64,000 nt of DNA from Cellvibrio sp. 79 (GCA_003056245.1 MVDH01000004.1:1-64000), one strand, 5' to 3'. Shown: positions 35,825 through 45,807, counted from the stretch's first letter. Made by a program: numbers and translations. The notes: a model not told the origin generated them from the letters alone.

Positions 35825-37792
35825 TCATTTACATAAACCACTACTTGAATACTTACCTTCCCGATACAAGTACGATGGCAATTGAACCTGAGCTAATGCC
35901 TTTTTCTTTTCTATATCCGACGCACTTCCGGCCATCGTTAACACTTTTTTATGCTCATCGTAATGCGCAATAAAAGCCGTCTCATCGGGCTTGAGAATGG
36001 TCAGTTTATCTGGCTCCATCAATGCAAAATAATCCTCAAATTGAAGAATGGCACGCCCCGGGCTTGTTGAGTCGCTGGCAAAATCGCGCCCTATCATCGG
36101 GTGGCAAGCAGAAACGCCCATGAGTGAGAGTAGCGTCGGTGCCAAATCTATTTGGCTGCTCAACGTAGTTACTGTTGTGGGCGAAATATCGGCACCAAGA
36201 ATTAATCCGGGTATCTGGAATTTTTCTACCGGAATAAGGTTGTTTCCATACACGCGGTTATCATGATCCGCAATCACTAGAAATACCGTGTCCTGCCAGT
36301 AGGAACTTTGTTTGGCCTGTTCAAAGAATTTGCCCATCGCCCAATCAGCATATTTAACCGCATTGTTTGCCGTGTTTTTGGGGCGTTCGAATAATTCGAT
36401 TCGATTGTCCGGAAACTCAAATGGTTCATGATTGCTGGAGGTAAAAATTAAACTGAAAAAAGGCTTTCCGGTTTTATGAAGCTCATCAAGCTCATATTGC
36501 GCAGTATTAAAAAGATCTTCATCGCTGGCGCCCCAGCTTCCAACAAAAACCGGATTGCGAATTTTTTTGATATCGACAATATCTTCAAAACCATTGCTGG
36601 TAAAAAAGCCGCGCATGTTGTCAAAGTGAGCTTCGCCGCCATAAATAAATTGTGTGCGGTAACCCGCTGTTTTCAGCACAGAAGCCAATGTTGCAAAGTT
36701 ATTCTGGCTTTTCGAAAGTTTTACCACGCTTTGTGCCGGTGTCGGCAAATATCCAGCAACAACGGCTTCGATACCGCGCACCGAACGAGTACCCGTTGCA
36801 TATAAGCGTTCAAACCACATGCCCTCTCCTGCCAGCTTTTCCAGCTCCGGAGTAACGGCTACACCGCCCAGGGATTTAACAAATGTGGCGCCCATGCTTT
36901 CTTGTAAAACAATCACCAGATTCAATGGCCTTTCACGCTTTATCGCCGCTTCTTGTTGATGAAGCGTGGGATACTCCGGATTTTCAAACGTATATTTTTT
37001 CAACCAGGGCCAATCAAGGCTGAGCTGAAGCATCTCGTTGATGGGTAATTTCCCATATATTTCACTGGAGCGAGCTTCATGCTTCATGTTGTAGAGCGCG
37101 TACAATACGGAATAACCGGAATTGATGACCAATGAGTTCACCATGGAGTCGCCGGTAATTGCAAACAGCGCAGGATTAGCTGGCCGATGATTGGTGGTGG
37201 AGCGTATTCCCATGAACACTGCCATAAAAATCAACGGCCACACCAGCAGGTTTTTTAGCGGCGACCACACCGTTAATGAAGCTGTTGGCCAACGCAAAAG
37301 ACAATGCAGTCCATAGCCAAACAACACCGTTAATAATAAACCGCCTACAAATGGCAGCCGGAATCCATGCCATAACGTTGAGAGAACTTCTTGCGGATAT
37401 TTTAAATATTCAATGAACAGTCGATTGGGCCGGGCATCAAATTGCATCAGGAATGCCGGTGTTGCCAATTCCATAAATAAAATGCAAACCAACCCGGCAA
37501 GGCACCACACATAAGTGCCTTTAAACCAGATTGCTGCCCAACGTTTCCATGCAAACACAGGTACACATAACACAGGGATTAAAAGCCATAAGCAGATCAG
37601 AATGAGGTCTGCCCTCACGCCCTGCAAAAAAATACTTGTCAGATTTCCTGCAACGTCCACCCGCTCATAATTCCACACCACAAGTGCTATACGGCTAACA
37701 CTGAGTACCATCAACGATAGAACCGCCATTCGCACCAGATAAACGTACGGCCCAAAAGCACCGGCGAGCGAGGACTTGATAATAGAAGTCAT
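35825..37792 (-). CDS. LTA synthase-like membrane sulfatase-family transferase
   Basis: About 655 residues: five membrane helices in the first 200 residues, then a periplasmic sulfatase-fold domain. Key parts are NLVIVLQESMGATF (metal Glu), YATGTRSVRGIEAV with the nucleophile Thr, YRTQFIYGGEAHFDNMRGFF, SNHEPFEFP and FLVIADHDNRVYG. Gram-negative members transfer phosphoglycerol or phosphoethanolamine to envelope glycans. ATG at 37792 is chosen; the TTG at 37834 has no better ribosome site. Divergent from the PmrAB-like operon, with an exact PmrA-type box 49 bases upstream, so co-regulation is likely. Confidence 0.85.
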   Translation of the reverse strand: MTSIIKSSLAGAFGPYVYLVRMAVLSLMVLSVSRIALVVWNYERVDVAGNLTSIFLQGVRADLILICLWLLIPVLCVPVFAWKRWAAIWFKGTYVWCLAGLVCILFMELATPAFLMQFDARPNRLFIEYLKYPQEVLSTLWHGFRLPFVGGLLLTVLFGYGLHCLLRWPTASLTVWSPLKNLLVWPLIFMAVFMGIRSTTNHRPANPALFAITGDSMVNSLVINSGYSVLYALYNMKHEARSSEIYGKLPINEMLQLSLDWPWLKKYTFENPEYPTLHQQEAAIKRERPLNLVIVLQESMGATFVKSLGGVAVTPELEKLAGEGMWFERLYATGTRSVRGIEAVVAGYLPTPAQSVVKLSKSQNNFATLASVLKTAGYRTQFIYGGEAHFDNMRGFFTSNGFEDIVDIKKIRNPVFVGSWGASDEDLFNTAQYELDELHKTGKPFFSLIFTSSNHEPFEFPDNRIELFERPKNTANNAVKYADWAMGKFFEQAKQSSYWQDTVFLVIADHDNRVYGNNLIPVEKFQIPGLILGADISPTTVTTLSSQIDLAPTLLSLMGVSACHPMIGRDFASDSTSPGRAILQFEDYFALMEPDKLTILKPDETAFIAHYDEHKKVLTMAGSASDIEKKKALAQVQLPSYLYREGKYSSSGLCK

Positions 37793-37840
37793 TAGTTCAG
37801 TTAACCCTGAGTAAAAATCGGGGCATCGTAACAACTGAAA

Positions 37841-37857
37841 CTTAAGTAAATCTTAAG
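37841..37857. promoter_or_regulatory. PmrA/BasR-type box 1
   Basis: CTTAAG-TAAAT-CTTAAG is an exact direct repeat with the 5-base spacing of the PmrA (BasR) consensus. It lies upstream of the LTA synthase-like gene on the minus strand. Confidence 0.75.
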
Positions 37858-37905
37858 AGACCAATAAGCGGTGATATTTCTGCTAATTGCTCTTGAAAAC
37901 AACAT

Positions 37906-37922
37906 CTTAAGCACCTCTTAAG
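37906..37922. promoter_or_regulatory. PmrA/BasR-type box 2
   Basis: CTTAAG-CACCT-CTTAAG, the same direct repeat and spacing as box 1. It faces the response regulator gene, so autoregulation is likely. Confidence 0.75.
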
Positions 37923-38140
37923 TTTCTCGTTTTATTCTGGCCTGACCGGATTGGTCCTTTATCTCAGGGGGCTGTAGTGAAAAATCGAGAGAAAATGGTT
38001 TTAAAACGATTGGGCTATAATCCTGAATAAACAGAGACGGGGCACTCGGGGGGCGCATCCCCCATGATTTATGCTTCACCATAACAAACCCTCACAGACT
38101 GCATTCTGTAAGGGTTTGTTGCTATGAAAGAGGGTCTGGA

Positions 38141-38800
38141 ATGCACATATTGTTAGTTGAAGATGACAGCCTGCTTGCGGACGGAATTGTAACCGCGCTC
38201 AAGCGTTCGGGTTTTGCCGTTACCTGGCTGAATAATGGCAAGACCGCCAGCGCCTATCTTGCTGCAGAATCTCCGGATATTCTCTTATTGGATTTAGGCT
38301 TGCCCGATATGGATGGCATGGAATTGCTGCAGCTGGTACGTCAAAAACAATTTACAACACAAGTATTGATTCTCACTGCTCGCGACAGCACAACCGCAAA
38401 AGTTGCGGGGCTGGATGCAGGTGCCGATGACTACCTCACCAAACCCTTTGAGGTGGATGAGTTACTTGCGCGACTGCGCGTACTGGAGCGACGCCTTGGC
38501 AATGCCCCCACAGCACTAATGCAAGTAGGCGCCGTAACATTGGATACCACTCATCACCTCGCATTATTAAATGATGAGCCAATAAATTTATCGCGCCGCG
38601 AATACATGCTGCTGAAAGCATTAGTAGAACACGTTGGAATTATCCAGACCAAAGAAGGATTGGAAGGAAAACTTTATAGTTGGGGCGATGAAGTTGCCAG
38701 CAATGCTATTGAAGTCCATATACACAATTTACGAAAAAAATTACCGGCTGATTTTATTCGCACGGTCCGTGGTATTGGTTATATGGTTCCCCGCCAATGA
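38141..38800 (+). CDS. pmrA: OmpR-family response regulator, PmrA-like
   Basis: A 219-residue regulator. The receiver domain (1-115) has the acidic pair VEDD, phospho-acceptor Asp in LLLDLGLPDMDG (residue 51) and Lys in YLTKPFEVDEL. The C-terminal winged helix (about 125-218) has LSRREYMLLKALVEHVG and NAIEVHIHNLRKKL. It overlaps the kinase gene by 4 bases. Three exact CTTAAG-N5-CTTAA boxes near this operon, the neighbouring LtaS-like gene and the PAP2-eptA genes support PmrA/BasR identity over the closely related QseB. Confidence 0.8.
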   Translation: MHILLVEDDSLLADGIVTALKRSGFAVTWLNNGKTASAYLAAESPDILLLDLGLPDMDGMELLQLVRQKQFTTQVLILTARDSTTAKVAGLDAGADDYLTKPFEVDELLARLRVLERRLGNAPTALMQVGAVTLDTTHHLALLNDEPINLSRREYMLLKALVEHVGIIQTKEGLEGKLYSWGDEVASNAIEVHIHNLRKKLPADFIRTVRGIGYMVPRQ

Positions 38801-40185
38801 AATCTATTCGCGTATTTTTAGTAGTGTTATTGGTAGCAATAGTAACGCTCGCCAATTTTGCTGCTGCGGTACGTGGCTATCTGGGGAGTATGGACGAAGC
38901 TGAGCGCCTATTTAATAAACGATTATTGCAGCAAGTAGATTTACTCGATTACCTGCTGCCCGCTCGTTACCAGGAATATTTGCAGCGCCCTGCCCCGGAA
39001 ATATTTCCTGCACTGCAAAAAAGTGAGCAGTCGGGTTCATCGCCACAAATAGCCGACTTGCAATTTCAATGGGTCAGCAGCGACGGAAAATTACTAGCCC
39101 GATCAGCAGCTATGCCCGATGAAATAATTACGGATTTGAAAACTGGCTATCAGTTTGTCAATTTCAATCATTATCGCTGGCATGTATTAGTGGCTGCAGC
39201 GGCGAATAATTCGGGATGGTATTTATTAGCCGAGCGCGATGATCAACGTTATCGGCTCGCTGAATCCATGATATTGCAGGCAGTATCACCGATGGTCATC
39301 GCAATTCCACTTATTGGCTTTGTTATTTGGTGGGTGCTAGGCATTGGCTTGAAGCCAATAACGACGCTTGCAAAAGAATTTCACGCACGGGAAGCAACTG
39401 ACCTACGCCCCATTGAACAACAGGATATGCCTAACGAATTAATCCAATTAGCGCAATCCGCAAATGAATTGTTACGCAGGCTGGAGTCCTCATTTATACG
39501 TGAGCAACGTTTTTCGGCTGATGCTGCTCATGAGTTGCGAACGCCTATTGCCGCGCTAAATATTCACTGTGAAAATCTTTTGCATGAAATTAACCCTGCC
39601 CCTGAGTCCGCGTATAACTTGCAACAAGGCATTAAACGTATGCGTTATTTAGTGGAGCAAATTTTACTACTCAATAAAACATCACCAGACCATTTTATGA
39701 GTCAGTTCATGCCGGTTAATCTCACTGCACTAACCAAGCAAGTTGCGGTTTCAGCTAGCGAAGCACTGGGTGAAAAAAGCCTCAATATTGAATTCGAAGG
39801 TAATGAATGTTGGGTCGAAGGAGATACTGCTGCACTGGAAACATTAATTAATAATTTATTGGGTAATGCCATTAAATATACGCCCCCGAATGGGCAGATT
39901 ATCTTGCATACCTGGCTTCGCGATGATGAAGTGATATTGGAAGTGATGGATAACGGCCCTGGTATTCCGATGGAACAACGCAATCGGGTCTTTGATCGTT
40001 TTTATCGTTTACACGGTGATCGACATGATTCAGGAACTCCCGGTTGTGGGTTGGGCTTATCTATCGTAAAGCAAGTGGTGGATTTACATCAGGCGCATAT
40101 TCGCCTCACAGACTCATCGTTCCCATCGGGCTTATTGGTGGTAGTTACTTTCGCTGCGAATAAAAAAAGAGAAAATAATTTATGA
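38797..40185 (+). CDS. pmrB: Sensor histidine kinase, PmrB-like
   Basis: A 462-residue kinase with two membrane helices (about 5-25 and 165-187) around a periplasmic loop of about 140 residues, longer than the classical PmrB loop. The H-box is FSADAAHELRTPIAAL; the ATPase motifs are NNLLGNAIKYTPPNGQI, DNGPGIPMEQR and GCGLGLSIV. ATGA overlaps join it to the regulator before and the cupredoxin-like gene after. The link to FTR1 suggests iron or envelope stress sensing, but no ExxE iron motif was clearly identified in the loop. Confidence 0.82.
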   Translation: MKSIRVFLVVLLVAIVTLANFAAAVRGYLGSMDEAERLFNKRLLQQVDLLDYLLPARYQEYLQRPAPEIFPALQKSEQSGSSPQIADLQFQWVSSDGKLLARSAAMPDEIITDLKTGYQFVNFNHYRWHVLVAAAANNSGWYLLAERDDQRYRLAESMILQAVSPMVIAIPLIGFVIWWVLGIGLKPITTLAKEFHAREATDLRPIEQQDMPNELIQLAQSANELLRRLESSFIREQRFSADAAHELRTPIAALNIHCENLLHEINPAPESAYNLQQGIKRMRYLVEQILLLNKTSPDHFMSQFMPVNLTALTKQVAVSASEALGEKSLNIEFEGNECWVEGDTAALETLINNLLGNAIKYTPPNGQIILHTWLRDDEVILEVMDNGPGIPMEQRNRVFDRFYRLHGDRHDSGTPGCGLGLSIVKQVVDLHQAHIRLTDSSFPSGLLVVVTFAANKKRENNL

Positions 40186-40511
40186 GAATCAGCACACTAT
40201 TATTAATTTTACTCGGTATATCGCCCCCCCTTTACGCGATGGCGGCGCCAGAGTTTACCATTGAAATTCGCGATCATTTATTTTTTCCTTCAACGTTAGT
40301 GGTTCCAGCCAATACCAAGGTGAAGCTAATTATTATTAATAAAGATTCAACGCCGGAAGAATTTGAAAGCTACGAGCTTAATCGCGAAAAAGTGATTATG
40401 GGTGGCGCCAAAGCGGTTATTTTTATTGGGCCGTTGAAACCGGGAGATTATCCATTCTTTGGTGAGTTTAATCCTAAAACCGCTCAAGGTTTAATTCGCG
40501 CACAACATTAA
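40182..40511 (+). CDS. Exported cupredoxin-like protein of an iron uptake pair
   Basis: A 109-residue protein with signal peptide ending near AMAA (residue 22). FTIEIRDHLFFPSTLVVPANTKVKLIIINKD is the cupredoxin_1 start typical of proteins paired with FTR1. The C-terminal ligand block reads FFGEFNPKTAQG where a His and a Met are usual, so the copper site may be altered or lost. It overlaps pmrB by 4 bases and lies 10 bases before the FTR1 gene. The probable role is periplasmic iron or copper handling for the permease. Confidence 0.75.
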   Translation: MRISTLLLILLGISPPLYAMAAPEFTIEIRDHLFFPSTLVVPANTKVKLIIINKDSTPEEFESYELNREKVIMGGAKAVIFIGPLKPGDYPFFGEFNPKTAQGLIRAQH

Positions 40512-40521
40512 AGGCAAGATT

Positions 40522-41361
40522 ATGGTTGATGCAATTTTATTGATATTGCGAGAAGTATTAGAAGCCGCGCTCATTATCACTATGCTATTGGCAATGAGCC
40601 GCAAATTATCCATCTCATTTAACTGGATAGTACCGGCCCTGGTTCTCGGAGTACTGAGTTCCTGGCTGCTGGCGCATTATGCCTACGCTATTGCGGATGC
40701 ATTGGATGGCACGGGGCAAGAATGGATTAATGCATTACTTTATTTATCGGTAATTTTATCGTTCATCATTATTGGTTTAATAATAGCGCCGCTATTATTC
40801 AGTGCATCTTTGCAGGAAAAATACCTATCGTTTACAGACAATTCAATAAAGCCCCATAAAACATTACTGCTGGTTTGTTCTATTTTCGCCGTTGGTTTAT
40901 CGCTTGCACGTGAGGTTGCTGAAATATGGATTTACCTGGGAGGATTTTTGCATCAGCAGGATTTACTGCAATCCGCATTAACGGGTGGTGCTATAGGATT
41001 GGGCATAGGTATGAGTTTGGGCGTCATCACCTACTATCTATTAGTGTTTATTTCTGTACGCAGGTTCTTTATTGTTCTTTTTGTCTTTTTGATTTTTTTA
41101 TGCGGTGGACTGTCAATGCAAATTGCAAGGCAACTATTGCAAATTGGCATGCTAACTTCTGCTACCCCCTTGTGGGACAGCTCAACCATAGTCAATGAAC
41201 ATTCCTGGCTCGGGGAGCTACTTTATGCGCTCATCGGCTATGATTCCAGCCCCAATGCCATACAAGTTATTTTTTATTGGATAGCAATTATACCTTTTCT
41301 AGTTGCATTGGCATGGAATTGGCACCGCAGAAATCAGGCATCCTCCACTACATCGATATAA
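40522..41361 (+). CDS. FTR1 family iron permease
   Basis: A 279-residue membrane protein with about seven helices. The first helix carries the REVLEA motif (Arg10-Glu11...Glu14) characteristic of FTR1/EfeU, and a second acidic motif lies in LAREVAEIW (residues about 128-136). It moves iron across the inner membrane, usually after ferroxidation. It is the fourth gene of the pmrA-pmrB-cupredoxin operon, tying metal uptake to the two-component system. Confidence 0.85.
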   Translation: MVDAILLILREVLEAALIITMLLAMSRKLSISFNWIVPALVLGVLSSWLLAHYAYAIADALDGTGQEWINALLYLSVILSFIIIGLIIAPLLFSASLQEKYLSFTDNSIKPHKTLLLVCSIFAVGLSLAREVAEIWIYLGGFLHQQDLLQSALTGGAIGLGIGMSLGVITYYLLVFISVRRFFIVLFVFLIFLCGGLSMQIARQLLQIGMLTSATPLWDSSTIVNEHSWLGELLYALIGYDSSPNAIQVIFYWIAIIPFLVALAWNWHRRNQASSTTSI

Positions 41362-41500
41362 CTCAAGATACATTTTCCTTTTATTAAATTGCACGTTAAT
41401 AAATGCAGGTCACGCCATAGTGCGCAACCTGCATTCATTTATGCGACATGATTTTTCGCTGCAAACTCAATTTCACACCCCCCGTCAATATCAGTAAAAA

Positions 41501-41517
41501 CTTAAGCATCTCTTAAT
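41501..41517. promoter_or_regulatory. PmrA/BasR-type box 3
   Basis: CTTAAG-CATCT-CTTAAT matches the PmrA direct-repeat consensus, 57 bases before the PAP2 start. It is the expected control site for the PAP2-eptA genes. Confidence 0.75.
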
Positions 41518-41573
41518 TTTTACTGCGTAGCATTCTCTCATCTGTCCTTATCTTCCAGTTAGATTCTTTGTGT

Positions 41574-42272
41574 ATGTTTATAAAACCTATAGACAAAAAA
41601 TTCTTATTTCTATCAGTAATAAAGGTATTGGCTGTATTGGTTTTGATTAGTCTGGCAATAGAAATTACCAGCGCTGATCAGGCGTTCGCCGATTTGCTTT
41701 ATCAATGGGAAGGTAACGAGTGGCAATTCAAAGATGGGTGGGTAACAGCAACCCTTATTCATAAAGGGGGAAAATACTTTTCCATTGCGTTGTTGTTGAT
41801 TGTCTTCGCAATGCTCCTGATCTCTTACACCTCATCGATATTGGCATCATGGAAACACTCACTGCAATATTTATTTGTTGCCACCGTTTTGGGATCGTTA
41901 GCCGTGAGTATCGGAAAATCCATCACCAATATTTCTTGTCCCTGGGATTTTTCCCGTTACGGCGGCACGTTGGAATATCTATCACTCATAGAACAACTTT
42001 GGGTTCGCAACGGCAGCCAATGCTTCCCTGCCGGTCATGCTAGTGCGGGCTTTGCGTGGGTGGCACTTTATTTTGTCGGTCGTTACCACAAAGCAACCTG
42101 GCGCTGGTGGGGGTTAGGTTTTGCGCTGCTATTGGGAAGCGTGTTCGGTATATCGCAACAACTCCGTGGTGCACATTTTTTTTCTCATGATCTTTGGTCA
42201 TTTGGCATTTGCTGGATGGTTTCTCTTATTTGCTATGAAGTGATGTTAAAACCTTATGAATCTACCAAATAA
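41574..42272 (+). CDS. PAP2 family membrane phosphatase
   Basis: About 232 residues with five or six helices. PAP2 motifs: KSITNISCPWD, CFPAGHASAGF (the PSGH-type block) and RGAHFFSHDLWS. The family removes phosphate from lipid phosphates such as undecaprenyl pyrophosphate or lipid A. The ATG at 41574 is preferred to the TTG at 41568, though no good ribosome site is seen. It overlaps eptA by 17 bases and follows a PmrA box, so a role in lipid A remodelling is likely. Confidence 0.82.
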   Translation: MFIKPIDKKFLFLSVIKVLAVLVLISLAIEITSADQAFADLLYQWEGNEWQFKDGWVTATLIHKGGKYFSIALLLIVFAMLLISYTSSILASWKHSLQYLFVATVLGSLAVSIGKSITNISCPWDFSRYGGTLEYLSLIEQLWVRNGSQCFPAGHASAGFAWVALYFVGRYHKATWRWWGLGFALLLGSVFGISQQLRGAHFFSHDLWSFGICWMVSLICYEVMLKPYESTK

Positions 42273-43953
42273 TGTAGCCATCAAAAATTTATACTCTGTC
42301 CAACAGGCGTTTCTGGGCCGGATTCGCCAGCGACTCGATCAATTTAATATTCAGATGCCCAGTCAGCATTTTGCGATGGGGCTATCTCTGGCATTCGTAC
42401 TTTTATTTAACAAAGCGTTTTTCTTTGCTGCATGGAACACACAGAGTGCCGATTCTTTTGGAGCAATTGTGTTTTTTGTAAGCCTGATTCCATTGTTATG
42501 GATGTTAACTTTTTTCTTTATCAGTCTCGTCTGTATCCCTGGCATCATTAAACCCATTAGTGTCTTTTTATTAATTGGTGGCTCTTTTGCATCCCACTTT
42601 ATGGATACATATGGAGTGGTAATTGATAAAGAAATGTTGAGAAATGTGTGGGAAACAGACACACAAGAAGCTGCAGGATTATTAAACCTTCATTTAATTG
42701 GTTATCTGATTGTTTTGGGAGTTCTGCCGTCACTACTGGTTATCAGGACCAACATTATTTGGAGCAGTGTTAAACGCGAATTCGTTGTCAGAACAGTTTC
42801 TGTAATATTATCGTTGGTAGTGTCATTTTTATTAATACTGAGCCTTTCCAATTACTACAGTTCTTTTTTTCGTAATCATAAAGAAGTACGCTTTCTAGCA
42901 AACCCCCTTGGATTTGTAAATGCAGGAATTTCCTTATTACGCGAAAACTCCAGCCGGCCTTTAGTGATAGATCCTATCAGTCAGGATGCGCGATTAGGAA
43001 CAGGAACTATTCATCAAACCAAACCGGTGTTGATTGTTTTCGTTGTTGGGGAAACTGCTCGCGCCGCCAATTTTGGACTCAGTGGTTATCAGCGTGATAC
43101 AACCCCGCTCCTGGCCAAACAAGATATCATTTACTTCAATAATTTCTCATCCTGTGGGACATCTACCGCAGTTTCATTGCCGTGTATGTTCTCTTCACTT
43201 TCCCGCGACGATTACAGCGATAATAAAGCCAAATCACGTCATGGTTTGCTAGATTTTATTAGCGCCAGCGGGGTTGATGTACTGTGGCGAGATAATAATT
43301 CAGGATGTAAAGGGACTTGCGACCGTGTTTTATATGAATCCCCGGAATCGCTCAGTGCAGAATCGCAGTGTGAAAATGGCAATTGTTATGATGAGGTACT
43401 ATTAAACAATCTCCCTAAAAAAATCACTGCTGGCAATCAGTTTATTGTTCTGCACCAGAAAGGAAGCCATGGCCCTGCCTACAATCAACGTTATCCAAAC
43501 TCCATGCAGTTTTACACTCCGGTTTGTAGCTCGAACCAGTTGCAAAAATGCTCGCAAGCTGAGGTGATAAATGCGTATGACAACACCATTCGCTATACAG
43601 ACTATTTTCTGAATAGCGTAGTTGAATGGCTTAAAACGCAACAATCCACTCACAACACCGCCATGATATACGTGTCTGATCACGGCGAATCCCTAGGGGA
43701 AAATAATTTGTATTTGCATGGGATGCCCTATGCAATAGCACCGGAATTTCAAAAACACGTGCCTTTTATATTTTGGGCATCATCAAGTTTTTATCGTGAC
43801 CGGGGATTAAGCAAGGAGTGTTTGAACAAGCTTAAAGCGCATGAGTTTAGCCACGATAATATTTTTCATTCTTTTTTAGGCTTGCTGGATATAGATACAA
43901 AACACTACCAACCAGGCCTGGATATTTTCTCTTCCTGTTTTGGTCGATATTGA
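42256..43953 (+). CDS. eptA: Lipid A phosphoethanolamine transferase
   Basis: A 565-residue protein: five membrane helices in the first 215 residues, then a periplasmic sulfatase-fold domain. VVGETARAANFGLSGYQRDT supplies the metal Glu, SSCGTSTAVSLPCMFS the nucleophile Thr, and VLHQKGSHGPAYNQRYP and YVSDHGESLGE the remaining metal ligands. Paired Cys residues are consistent with the usual disulfides. EptA adds phosphoethanolamine to lipid A and reduces binding of cationic peptides such as polymyxin. Its place behind a PmrA box matches the known regulation of eptA. Confidence 0.9.
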   Translation: MNLPNNVAIKNLYSVQQAFLGRIRQRLDQFNIQMPSQHFAMGLSLAFVLLFNKAFFFAAWNTQSADSFGAIVFFVSLIPLLWMLTFFFISLVCIPGIIKPISVFLLIGGSFASHFMDTYGVVIDKEMLRNVWETDTQEAAGLLNLHLIGYLIVLGVLPSLLVIRTNIIWSSVKREFVVRTVSVILSLVVSFLLILSLSNYYSSFFRNHKEVRFLANPLGFVNAGISLLRENSSRPLVIDPISQDARLGTGTIHQTKPVLIVFVVGETARAANFGLSGYQRDTTPLLAKQDIIYFNNFSSCGTSTAVSLPCMFSSLSRDDYSDNKAKSRHGLLDFISASGVDVLWRDNNSGCKGTCDRVLYESPESLSAESQCENGNCYDEVLLNNLPKKITAGNQFIVLHQKGSHGPAYNQRYPNSMQFYTPVCSSNQLQKCSQAEVINAYDNTIRYTDYFLNSVVEWLKTQQSTHNTAMIYVSDHGESLGENNLYLHGMPYAIAPEFQKHVPFIFWASSSFYRDRGLSKECLNKLKAHEFSHDNIFHSFLGLLDIDTKHYQPGLDIFSSCFGRY

Positions 43954-44017
43954 TTTCCCATAGGACAATCCCCTTAGGACATATTTTATAATTTAATTAT
44001 GTGCGTCAGGATAAGCT

Positions 44018-45670
44018 ATGTTTAACAGATTGCTTTTGCTGTGTGTTTTGCCAACACTCGGCTGCCGTTTTGCTTATGGTTCAGAAACGATACCTTCCAA
44101 CACAGAAAAGACGAGCGAAATACCCACGATAGAAGAGATCAAGATTAATGTTCATCCGGTATTTGATGAGTCTAACCCGAAGGAAAATAACATAGTATTT
44201 CGTTTAATAAACCGTTTGCACATCAACACCAAAAAACAAGTGATTGAAAAAGATCTCACGTTTAAAAAAGGTGACGTCCTGGACAAAAAATTGATGGAGG
44301 AAAGTGAGCGGCGGTTGCGTGAGCGTCGCTACTTTGCGAAAGCAAAAATAACCGTCGTAGATCCCAAAGACGATTCAGCAACACCAAACAACCAAGTGCA
44401 AGTTGATGTGCGAGAGGTTTGGACGCTAATACCTAAAATCAGTTATTCAAATGCTGGCGGAAAATCACATTATGGTTATGGCTTGCATGACTCGAATTTT
44501 TTAGGCTTGGGAAAAACAGTAAAAATCGAACAAACCTCTACTGAAGAGCGTACAAGCAATGCGATTGTTTATCGCGACCCTAATTTCGGAGCCGATAAAC
44601 AATTGGCATTGGCCTATGCCGACAACAGTGATGGTAAAGAGCAAGAATTCCACTTTAGTAATCCCTTCAGGTCAGTTCGTACGCCCTGGACAGTGGGTAT
44701 TGATGTTAAAGAATATCAGCGAGAAGATACGTTATTTAATGCTGGCGATGAAGCCTGGCGCTTTGGACATGATGGATCTTATTATTCCGTGTTCTATGGG
44801 CAAAGGCTGAACTCATCGACCGATAATAGAACGCATCGCTGGACGGTAGGTTGGGATAAAATTGCGGATGATTTTTATGTTGTACCGCAATCAGAAACTA
44901 ATTTTTCGAACGAGCCGCCAAAAGACAGGGATTACAATATCGCCTGGATCGAATACGCGTACTTGCATAACCGGTTTTTTGAAGCCGTTAATGTGCAGCA
45001 AATTAATCGCATTGAAGATATCAATTTGGGCTCGCAGTGGCGTGCACGTGTTGGAAGTGTTATGGCTAATGATGAACAACTGGATAAATCAACGGTTGTT
45101 CAATTGGACTATAGCAAGGCGTATCGTTTATCCCCCAATCAATTACTAACCACCAAATTATCAACGTCTGGATTTTATTCCGATAAAAAAAGCCTGCATT
45201 CCATTTCACAAGCCGATTTAACCTATCATTGGCAGAACTTCGCACGCGGGCAGTTTTATATCCTGGCCAACGAAATTTATGGGAATAATCTATTTGCGGA
45301 TATGCCACTCGAATTAGGCGGCGATACAGGATTGCGCGGTTATCCCGCGCGATTTATGGCAGGTGATCGCTCGCGCTTATTAACCGTCGAGCAACGTTAT
45401 TTTGGTGAGACCGAATGGTTTTCATTATTTCATGTTGGTGCTGCGGTTTTTTACGATCAGGGCAAGGTTTGGGGAAGCAGCAATATACCGCAAAATTACC
45501 AACAGACTTTACGCGATGTCGGGATTGGTTTGAGAATATCAGGTACACGCACAGGGGGACGAGATGAAGGCGCGCACAATGTTGCGCATATCGATCTGGC
45601 CTACCCTCTGGATGGCGGCAACGAAATTGATAAGTATCAAATATCTGTAAAAATCAAAACCGGTTTTTGA
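44018..45670 (+). CDS. BamA/TamA-type outer membrane protein
   Basis: A 550-residue exported protein. After the signal peptide a single POTRA-like domain (about 95-130, TFKKGDVLDKKLMEESERRLRERRYF) precedes a 16-strand-like beta-barrel ending in Phe. ELGGDTGLRGYPARFMAGDR is the RGY/F motif of Omp85-family surface antigens. AGGA lies seven bases before the ATG. It is smaller than BamA and has fewer POTRA domains, so it may export or insert a specific partner. It follows eptA and could belong to the same envelope response. Confidence 0.8.
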   Translation: MFNRLLLLCVLPTLGCRFAYGSETIPSNTEKTSEIPTIEEIKINVHPVFDESNPKENNIVFRLINRLHINTKKQVIEKDLTFKKGDVLDKKLMEESERRLRERRYFAKAKITVVDPKDDSATPNNQVQVDVREVWTLIPKISYSNAGGKSHYGYGLHDSNFLGLGKTVKIEQTSTEERTSNAIVYRDPNFGADKQLALAYADNSDGKEQEFHFSNPFRSVRTPWTVGIDVKEYQREDTLFNAGDEAWRFGHDGSYYSVFYGQRLNSSTDNRTHRWTVGWDKIADDFYVVPQSETNFSNEPPKDRDYNIAWIEYAYLHNRFFEAVNVQQINRIEDINLGSQWRARVGSVMANDEQLDKSTVVQLDYSKAYRLSPNQLLTTKLSTSGFYSDKKSLHSISQADLTYHWQNFARGQFYILANEIYGNNLFADMPLELGGDTGLRGYPARFMAGDRSRLLTVEQRYFGETEWFSLFHVGAAVFYDQGKVWGSSNIPQNYQQTLRDVGIGLRISGTRTGGRDEGAHNVAHIDLAYPLDGGNEIDKYQISVKIKTGF

Positions 45671-45807
45671 TTTTCAGAGTAAGGCTTTTCCAAAAGATCA
45701 GTCAGCGCACAATAAAAGATTGAACACTATCTTTTACCGACGCTACAACCGTTGGCCAATATCATGAATATGGATGGATAAGCCGATTCGCCGATTAAAC
45801 GGTTTAT

